Shown in pieces: positions 1 through 5,128 of a DNA stretch of 5,128 bases. The stretch is from Burkholderiaceae bacterium (GTDB taxonomy: Bacteria; Pseudomonadota; Gammaproteobacteria; Burkholderiales; Burkholderiaceae_E). Under the pieces are notes generated by a model. It had not been told where the DNA came from. It saw nothing but the letters and a program-made list of their open reading frames with translations, and made no database searches. The position numbers were made by a program, and so were the translations under genes. The stretch is taken from assembly GCA_019428955.1 (NCBI GenBank), contig JAHYJF010000245.1, forward strand, positions 1 to 5,128, written 5' to 3'. The stretch's first letter is position 1, and every line of letters starts with the position of its first letter.

Positions 1-3000
1 CTGTTGCGCGATGCGCTGTTCGCGCTCGCCCGCTCGCAGGGCGGCAGCTCATTGGTGGCGCAGGTGCGCAGCGCCTTTGCGCTCGCCGGCACGGTGCCGG
101 CAGATTTCGAGGTTCCCCGCTACGGTGCGGTCGAACGCAAGTTGCGCGCTCGCGCGGGCGCAGCGCTGGTGCGCGCGACCGGCGCCTGGGATCGCGCCGC
201 GCGCGGCCAGGTCAATGAAATTGCGGTCTTCGTGGCGGCGCTCGAAGAGTACGCCAGCGCGATCGCTGATTTCGGCATTCCCGGCATGGTCGAGCTCGCC
301 CAGGCTGTCTTGAATGCCGGGCGTGTTCAGGCCGATTCCAAGGAACAAATCGACGAAACGCTCGGCATCGAAGTGGCGATGGCGTTGCTGTTTTCCGAGG
401 CGGCGCTCGAGGCCGGGCTGCGCGAGTTCGCCGGCACCGACGCGCGCAGCCGCGAGATGGCCTCACGACTCACGGCCATCGTTGCCGGCGACACCTTGTC
501 GGCGATGCCAAGCTGGCTTCACGAACTGGCCGCCTCAACCCATGAGCGGCGGACCATGGCGGCGTTCGTTGGCGAATTGCTGGTCAACCTGCGCAGCGTC
601 GAGAAGATGCTCGACGCCTATTTCCGAGATCCCGCGAAGCGCACCGGCCTCGAGGCCGCGATTGGCGAGATTCGCCAGGTTGGCGGCGCCTTGCGTCTGC
701 TCGATTGCATCGAGGCTTCCGCCGCGGCCGACGCGATCCGCGGCAGGATCGAGGAATTCAACCAAAGGGAAGAGACGCCGGAATCGGGCGAATGCGAGGC
801 GCTGGCGCTGGACGTCGGCGCGCTGGGATTCTTCATCGAGGATCTGCGCAATCCCGGCCGTGAGGCGGCGAGCTATCACCTTGACGGCGAGAGCGGGCAT
901 TTCAGGGCCCGGATGATCGACGCTTCGGGCGAGGGATTCCCCGCCTCGGACCTCGACGCCGGATGGTCCGCGCCGGTCGTTCATGCCATGGCGCCGGCCG
1001 AGTTCGGTCCACAGTCCTACCTTGACGAGCAGCCGGAGACGCCACTCGACGAGTCGGGTTCACTCGAAATCAAGGCGGTCACCGAGCCCGAGCCCGCGGC
1101 CATCAGCCAGGGTTCGATCGGTGCGGCGTTCGACTCCGAGCTGTTGCAGGTCTTCCTCGCTGAAGCGCGCGAAGTGCTCGAGACCGTCGAGCGCGAAGCT
1201 GCAGCGCTCGCCGAGTTGCCCTCCGATCAGGATCTGGTCACGACGCTCAGGCGCTCGTTCCACACCCTCAAGGGCTCGAGCCGCATGGTCGGCCTGGGGC
1301 TGTTCGGCGAGGCCGCATGGGCGGTCGAGCAGGTGTTAAACCTCTGTCTGGCCGAGTCCCGCACCGCCGACCAGGACCTGTTCGGACTGCTTGACCGGTC
1401 GCACTCGGTGTTCAGTTCCTGGCTGGTCGGAATCGAGCAGGGCACGCCCTGGGGCGAAGATGCGGCGGAACTTATCGCCGCTGCCGGAACCCTGCGCGAT
1501 ACCGCTCGGCTGCCAGCAACGGCACGCGGCGAGTTGGTCGCTGACTCGGCCGACGACGGCTCCGATATCTCGAGCGAATGGAGCGACGCGACGCCAGACA
1601 TGTTGTCGTTCGAGACCGCTGATGCGAGCGATTTCGAGACCATCGAAATCGTCGAGCCGGCGGCCGACATGGACGCCCAACGCTCGTTGCTGGAGCTGGG
1701 CGGCGCAGAGTATCTCGACCTCGACGCAAACTCGCTCAACGTGCGCCCGATCGTCGACATGGGTCGCGAAATCGATTCCACCTGGTCCGAGGAATCGCCT
1801 GAGCAGCGGCAGCGCGACCTGCTGATTGGCGGGCGACCCATCCGCGAGAAGCTCTACCGGGTCTTCCTGGCCGAGTCAGACGAGAGCCTGGCAACCCTGC
1901 TGGCCGACGCCGACGAATGGCACAGCTCGCCGCTTCGTCCTGCCGGCGAGGAAGCACAACGCTGCGCGCATACCCTCAAGGGCAGCGCGAGCGTCGTCGG
2001 GCTGGCACAGGTGCATGAGGTGGCGGAACTGATCGAAAGTTTCCTGACCTCCCAGGCGGCTTCTGGCGTCGGCACCAGTCCCGAAGACCGCGCCGACTAT
2101 TGGCAGCTGGTTGAGCGCCTGCAGGCCATGTTGCACCAGTTCGCCGCCGGCGCCATGCCCAGCGACGAGCCCGAGACCTTGCTGCTGGCGCGCACTCTGG
2201 CCGGTCGTTGGAACCAGGCTCAATCAGCCGGCAGCGCCGGTGCGCTGGCCGCGGTGACCGAACGCGCCGCCGAGGCGGCACCCGAGGGTCCGGTTTGCAT
2301 CGATGAATTCGATCTCGACCTGCTGCCGATCTTTGTAGAGGAAGCCGAAGAGTGGCTTCCCGCGGTCGGGGAACACCTGCTCGACTGGCGCGCGCGCCCG
2401 CTCGATCGCGGTCTTGCCCAATGGGTGATGCGCGCCCTGCACACCGTCAAGGGCAGCGCCCGGATGGCCGGTGCCATGACGCTGGGCCAGAGGGTCCATG
2501 AACTCGAGGCCAACGTCGAGGCGGTGGCCGCACCCGAGGAGGCCGCACCAGAGCTCATCGAGGCGCTTATCACCCGTCACGATGAATTGATGGTGCTGTT
2601 CGAGTCGATCGCGAGACCGGGATCGGTGCCGCCGGAATTGGCTGCTGCCAGCAGCGTTGCCGCGGTGCCCGCGCCGCTGGCCGGGCAGCCCGAACCTGGA
2701 GCCGATTGCCAGACCGCACTCGAGGCAGCCCCAGTCGAGTCAACATCTTCCCAAGCGCTCGAATCGTCCCTTACGAGCGCGAGCGATGCGGCGTCGTGCC
2801 CCGGCGCCGCCCAGCCGCAGCAGCCGCTGGTGCGGGTGCGCGCCGACACTCTCGACGACCTGGTCAACCAGGCCGGCGAAGTCTCGATCGCGCGCTCAAG
2901 GATCGACAATTCGATGGGCTCGCTGCGCCAGTCGCTGGGCGACCTCGCCGAGAACGTTGCCCGCTTGCGCTCGCAATTGCGCGAGATCGAGATTCAGGCC

Positions 3001-4647
3001 GAAACCCAGATCCAGGCGCGGCTCGCGCAGCAGCGCGAGAGCCAGGGCGACTTCGATCCGCTTGAATTCGACCGTTTCACCCGCCTGCAGGAACTCACCA
3101 GGATGCTGGCCGAGTCGGTCAATGACGTGGCCACGGTGCAGCAGGGGGCGTTTCGCAGCCTCGACGAGGCCAGCCAGGACCTGCTGCGCCAGGGCCGGGT
3201 GCTGCGCGAACTTCAGCACGACCTGATGCGGGTGCGGATGGTGCCTTTCGGCTCGGCTTCCGACCGGATGTACCGCGTGGTTCGCCAGACTGCCAAGCAG
3301 CTCGGCAAACGGGTCACCCTGGAAATCACCGGAGGGGGGGTCGAACTCGATCGCGGCGTTCTCGAGCGCATGGCGGCGCCGATCGAGCACCTGCTGCGCA
3401 ACTCGGTGGCGCACGGCATCGAAGCTCCCGAGGCACGGGCCGCGGCAGGCAAGCCGGAGACCGGCGAGATCACCATCGAGGTGCGCCAGGAAGGCAATGA
3501 AGTGATGCTGCTGTTCGCCGACGACGGTGCCGGGCTTAATTTCGAGAGAATCCGCGAACGGGCGATCGAGGTTGGGCTGGCGCGCCGCGAGCAGTTGCTC
3601 AACGACGCGACCCTGGCGGGGATGATCCTGATGCCGGGGTTCTCGACCCAGACCGAAGTCAACGAGATCAGCGGCCGCGGGGTCGGACTGAACGTGGTCG
3701 ACGAGGAAGTCTCGGCGCTCGGCGGCCGGATCACCATTGATTCGGGCCGTGGTACCGGGACCAGCTTCACCATCCATCTCCCGTTGACCTTGGCGATCTC
3801 GCAGGTGGTGATAGTGACCGTCGGCCCGCTCCAGTATGCCGTCCCGTCGACCAGCTTCGAGCAGGTGCTGCAACTGCGCCCGCAGGCGCTGGCGCAGGCC
3901 TACAAGGATGGCGCGATCGAGTGGCAGGGAGCCCGGGTGCCGCTCTACTACCTGGCGACACTGGTCGATGCGCCCGACCTGCGCCCGGTCGCACAGCACT
4001 ATTCGCAGGTTGTAGTCCTGCACTCGGCGGGCCAGCGCATTGCGGTGCACGTCGACTCGGTCGGTCGCAACCAGGAAGTGGTGGTCAAGAACGTCGGCCG
4101 GCAGGTCGCGCGCGTGCGCGGGGTTTCCGGTGCCACGGTCATGGGCAACGGCGACATCGTGCTGATTCTCAACCCCGGGCTGCTGGCGCAGCAGGTAGTC
4201 CAGGGCGTCGTGAACGACGCTGCGATGGTGCCTGGCACGCCGGCGCTGGAGGTGGCACCGCCGACCGTGATGGTGGTCGACGATTCGCTCACCGTCCGCA
4301 AGGTCACCGAGCGGCTGCTCAAGCGCGAAGGTTTTGCGGTATTGCTGGCCAAGGACGGACTCGACGCCCTGCGCCAGACCGAAGACGTGTTGCCCGATGT
4401 GTTCCTGGTGGATATCGAGATGCCGCGGATGGACGGGTTCGACCTGACCAGTGCACTGCGCGGCGACCCCCGCACCGCCGAGGCGCCGATCGTGATGATC
4501 ACCTCGCGCACCGCCGAGAAACATCGCGGGCGGGCGCTGGAACTGGGCGTCGACGTCTTCCTCGGCAAGCCCTATCGCGACGAGGAGCTGATGGGCCACA
4601 TCCGACGGCTGATCAAGGCGGCCGAGGTCCAGCGTGCCGCATCCTGA
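1..4647 (+). CDS. chpA: ChpA/PilL-type hybrid chemotaxis histidine kinase (5'-truncated)
   Basis: This is the central CheA-like kinase of the Pil-Chp chemosensory system, which acts in the cytoplasm at receptor arrays and controls type IV pilus activity. The frame is open from base 1, so the start is upstream; 1548 codons are visible, ending at TGA 4645-4647. Residues are numbered from base 1. Residues 1-250 are helical and resemble the scaffold protein FimL and the ChpA N-terminus, with no HxxKG motif. Three Hpt domains follow, at about 378-500 (His421, HTLKGSSRMVG), 612-715 (His657, HTLKGSASVVG) and 770-870 (His814, HTVKGSARMAG). The P3-like dimerisation domain (943-1085) has the long ChpA insertion (FDPLEFDRF, 1018-1026). 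The ATPase domain (1090-1262) shows the N box HLLRNSVAHGIE (1130-1141), DDGAGLN (1174-1180), FSTQTEV (1214-1220) and GRGVGLNVV (1225-1233). A CheW-like domain spans about 1263-1398. A receiver domain (1422-1541) has Asp1427/Asp1428, phospho-acceptor Asp1471, Thr1501 and Lys1523-Pro1524. There is no CheY-binding P2 domain, as expected for this family. The kinase appears functional. Betaproteobacterial relatives are often named pilL. Confidence 0.95.
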   Translation: MLRDALFALARSQGGSSLVAQVRSAFALAGTVPADFEVPRYGAVERKLRARAGAALVRATGAWDRAARGQVNEIAVFVAALEEYASAIADFGIPGMVELAQAVLNAGRVQADSKEQIDETLGIEVAMALLFSEAALEAGLREFAGTDARSREMASRLTAIVAGDTLSAMPSWLHELAASTHERRTMAAFVGELLVNLRSVEKMLDAYFRDPAKRTGLEAAIGEIRQVGGALRLLDCIEASAAADAIRGRIEEFNQREETPESGECEALALDVGALGFFIEDLRNPGREAASYHLDGESGHFRARMIDASGEGFPASDLDAGWSAPVVHAMAPAEFGPQSYLDEQPETPLDESGSLEIKAVTEPEPAAISQGSIGAAFDSELLQVFLAEAREVLETVEREAAALAELPSDQDLVTTLRRSFHTLKGSSRMVGLGLFGEAAWAVEQVLNLCLAESRTADQDLFGLLDRSHSVFSSWLVGIEQGTPWGEDAAELIAAAGTLRDTARLPATARGELVADSADDGSDISSEWSDATPDMLSFETADASDFETIEIVEPAADMDAQRSLLELGGAEYLDLDANSLNVRPIVDMGREIDSTWSEESPEQRQRDLLIGGRPIREKLYRVFLAESDESLATLLADADEWHSSPLRPAGEEAQRCAHTLKGSASVVGLAQVHEVAELIESFLTSQAASGVGTSPEDRADYWQLVERLQAMLHQFAAGAMPSDEPETLLLARTLAGRWNQAQSAGSAGALAAVTERAAEAAPEGPVCIDEFDLDLLPIFVEEAEEWLPAVGEHLLDWRARPLDRGLAQWVMRALHTVKGSARMAGAMTLGQRVHELEANVEAVAAPEEAAPELIEALITRHDELMVLFESIARPGSVPPELAAASSVAAVPAPLAGQPEPGADCQTALEAAPVESTSSQALESSLTSASDAASCPGAAQPQQPLVRVRADTLDDLVNQAGEVSIARSRIDNSMGSLRQSLGDLAENVARLRSQLREIEIQAETQIQARLAQQRESQGDFDPLEFDRFTRLQELTRMLAESVNDVATVQQGAFRSLDEASQDLLRQGRVLRELQHDLMRVRMVPFGSASDRMYRVVRQTAKQLGKRVTLEITGGGVELDRGVLERMAAPIEHLLRNSVAHGIEAPEARAAAGKPETGEITIEVRQEGNEVMLLFADDGAGLNFERIRERAIEVGLARREQLLNDATLAGMILMPGFSTQTEVNEISGRGVGLNVVDEEVSALGGRITIDSGRGTGTSFTIHLPLTLAISQVVIVTVGPLQYAVPSTSFEQVLQLRPQALAQAYKDGAIEWQGARVPLYYLATLVDAPDLRPVAQHYSQVVVLHSAGQRIAVHVDSVGRNQEVVVKNVGRQVARVRGVSGATVMGNGDIVLILNPGLLAQQVVQGVVNDAAMVPGTPALEVAPPTVMVVDDSLTVRKVTERLLKREGFAVLLAKDGLDALRQTEDVLPDVFLVDIEMPRMDGFDLTSALRGDPRTAEAPIVMITSRTAEKHRGRALELGVDVFLGKPYRDEELMGHIRRLIKAAEVQRAAS

Positions 4648-4648
4648 A

Positions 4649-4656
4649 GAGGTGAT
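4649..4656 (+). promoter_or_regulatory. Strong Shine-Dalgarno-like sequence, displaced from the yqgE start
   Basis: GAGGTGAT is an eight-base match to the complement of the usual 16S rRNA 3' end (GGAGGTGAT), starting just after the chpA stop. It ends 35 bases before the yqgE ATG, far beyond the usual spacing. The nearest start codon at a workable distance is TTG 4658, which opens a 20-codon frame closed by TAA 4718-4720, out of frame with yqgE. It could be a relic, a leader-peptide ribosome site, a standby site for yqgE, or chance. Confidence 0.35.
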
Positions 4657-4657
4657 T

Positions 4658-4685
4658 TTGCGGTTCCCCGCGGGGGATCTACAAT
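4658..4685 (+). promoter_or_regulatory. Candidate sigma70-type promoter for yqgE
   Basis: TACAAT at 4680-4685 matches the TATAAT -10 consensus at five of six positions. A weak -35-like TTGCGG (three of six) lies at 4658-4663, giving a 16-base spacer. Counting from the -10 puts +1 at about 4692, the A of the yqgE ATG, so a transcript from here would have essentially no leader. An AT-richer hexamer in this short gap of very GC-rich DNA is notable, but the -35 is poor and there is no extended -10 TG. This is a prediction from sequence only. Confidence 0.4.
4662..4679. repeat. GC-rich inverted repeat in the chpA-yqgE gap
   Basis: CCCCGCGGGG (4666-4675) is a perfect palindrome. As RNA the better hairpin is a five-pair stem TCCCC (4665-4669) with GGGGA (4673-4677) around a GCG loop. 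An alternative register pairs 4662-4669 with 4672-4679 using some G-U pairs. Neither strand has a T-run after it, so it is not a rho-independent terminator. It fills the spacer of the candidate promoter and could be an operator or an mRNA structure, or may be chance in GC-rich DNA. Confidence 0.4.
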
Positions 4686-4691
4686 TGCTCC

Positions 4692-5128
4692 ATGGCGCAC
4701 GAGTCTGCCGATTTAAGTAATCATTTCCTGATCGCCATGCCGAGCATGGCCGACCCTAATTTTGGCGACACCGTGGTATTTGTCGCCGAACATAGCGACA
4801 AGGGCGCCCTCGGACTGGTCATCAACCGGCCGATGGACATCGACCTGGGCACCCTGTTCGAGCGCATCGACCTCAAGCTCGAGACCGCTCCCCTGGCCAA
4901 GTCCAGGGTGTTCTTCGGCGGCCCGGTGCAAGTCGACCGGGGCTTCGTGCTGCACCAGCCGGTGGGCGCCTGGAGTTCAACCGTCGACGTCGGCGGCGGT
5001 ATCGGGCTGACTTCTTCCAAGGACGTGCTCGAGGCGGTCGCCGCCGGAACCGGGCCGGACCGGCTCCTGGTCACGCTCGGCTATGCCGGCTGGGGTCCGG
5101 GGCAGCTCGAGGAAGAGATCGCCCACAA
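4692..5128 (+). CDS. yqgE: YqgE/AlgH family protein (UPF0301), 3'-truncated
   Basis: The first 145 codons are visible of a family that is usually about 185-190 residues long; the gene runs off the right edge. Family hallmarks appear in order: NHFLIAMPSMADPNF (residues 10-24), GALGLVINRP (38-47), FFGGPV (74-79), RGFVLHQP (83-90), LTSSKDVLEAV (106-116) and LGYAGWGPGQLEEEIA (129-144). No signal peptide or membrane segment is seen, so a cytosolic protein is expected. ATG 4692 is chosen because it gives the usual short leader before NHFLIAMP. It is also the first ATG, GTG or TTG after the in-frame stop TGA 4653-4655. The start lacks a well-spaced Shine-Dalgarno sequence. The gene lies 44 bases after chpA on the same strand. 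AlgH was named as an alginate regulator in Pseudomonas, but the family has no DNA-binding domain and its biochemical activity is unsettled. In many proteobacteria ruvX (yqgF) and pyr genes follow, so ruvX is the likely next gene beyond the edge. Confidence 0.95.
   Translation, partial: MAHESADLSNHFLIAMPSMADPNFGDTVVFVAEHSDKGALGLVINRPMDIDLGTLFERIDLKLETAPLAKSRVFFGGPVQVDRGFVLHQPVGAWSSTVDVGGGIGLTSSKDVLEAVAAGTGPDRLLVTLGYAGWGPGQLEEEIAH

Noticed and set aside
4..6. TTG at base 4 as the start of the kinase gene
   Set aside because: The frame is open through base 1, the family has further N-terminal sequence, and no start signal can be judged at the window edge. The gene is treated as truncated.
1227..1841. 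Minus-strand 204-codon frame opposite the acidic linker
   Set aside because: Its Ser/Arg-rich product mirrors the Asp/Glu-rich sense codons; there is no domain or upstream ribosome site to support it.
3331..3340. GGAGGGG as an internal ribosome binding site within chpA
   Set aside because: No start codon lies at 5-10 bases downstream; the motif is explained by Gly-Gly-Gly codons.
2896..4599. Long open frame of 567 codons on the minus strand, antisense to the kinase core
   Set aside because: It lies entirely within well-conserved kinase, CheW-like and receiver coding sequence. Its protein is an Arg/His/Asp/Gln-rich composition with no recognisable domain, as expected from antisense frames in GC-rich genes.
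3921..4655. Plus-strand 244-codon frame overlapping the end of chpA
   Set aside because: It is a Gly/Ala/Arg-rich out-of-frame shadow of the CheW-like and receiver domains, with no family features.
4645..4691. Rho-independent terminator after chpA
   Set aside because: The palindrome at 4662-4679 is not followed by a T-run on either strand; the only T4 (4656-4659) lies before it.
1..5128. tRNA, rRNA, CRISPR arrays, insertion sequences or attachment sites
   Set aside because: Practically the whole window is coding sequence of two conserved genes. No direct-repeat arrays, transposase coding or tRNA-like cloverleaf were seen.

Overview
The window carries two incomplete, co-directional protein genes from a GC-rich proteobacterium. 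Almost all of it (bases 1-4647) is the 3' part of a very large hybrid histidine kinase of the ChpA/PilL type, the CheA-like kinase of the Pil-Chp system that controls type IV pili and twitching. After a 44-base gap comes the first 145 codons of yqgE (also called algH; UPF0301/DUF179), which runs off the right edge. The long FDPLEFDRF-type insertion in the kinase dimerisation domain and the wording of YqgE fit a betaproteobacterium best. A gammaproteobacterium cannot be excluded. The taxonomy is inference from remembered family sequences, not from a search.

Layout. Codons 1-250 (numbered from base 1) are an alpha-helical, FimL-like N-terminal region without a phospho-accepting histidine motif. 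They are followed by three histidine phosphotransfer (Hpt) domains with intact HTxKG motifs (His421, His657, His814) separated by acidic or Ala/Pro/Ser-rich linkers. Then come a CheA-type dimerisation domain with the ChpA insertion, a complete GHKL ATPase domain, a CheW-like coupling domain and a C-terminal receiver domain with all its catalytic residues. The reading frame is open for 1548 codons with no frameshift. The true start lies upstream of the window.

The short gap (4648-4691) is the least ordinary part. It contains a TACAAT -10-like hexamer placed so that transcription would begin at or next to the A of the yqgE ATG. It also holds an 8-base match to the anti-Shine-Dalgarno complement that is too far from that ATG, and a GC-rich palindrome between the two. 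I see no rho-independent terminator, so read-through from chpA into yqgE is possible.

Functionally, the kinase would take signals from a PilJ-type receptor through CheW-like adaptors and pass phosphate to PilG/PilH-type response regulators, none of which are visible here. YqgE has no firmly established biochemical role. The chp/pil genes and algH also sit in the same chromosomal neighbourhood in Pseudomonas aeruginosa, so this adjacency looks like a variant of a known arrangement. I found no undescribed system; the findings are modest regulatory and architectural points.
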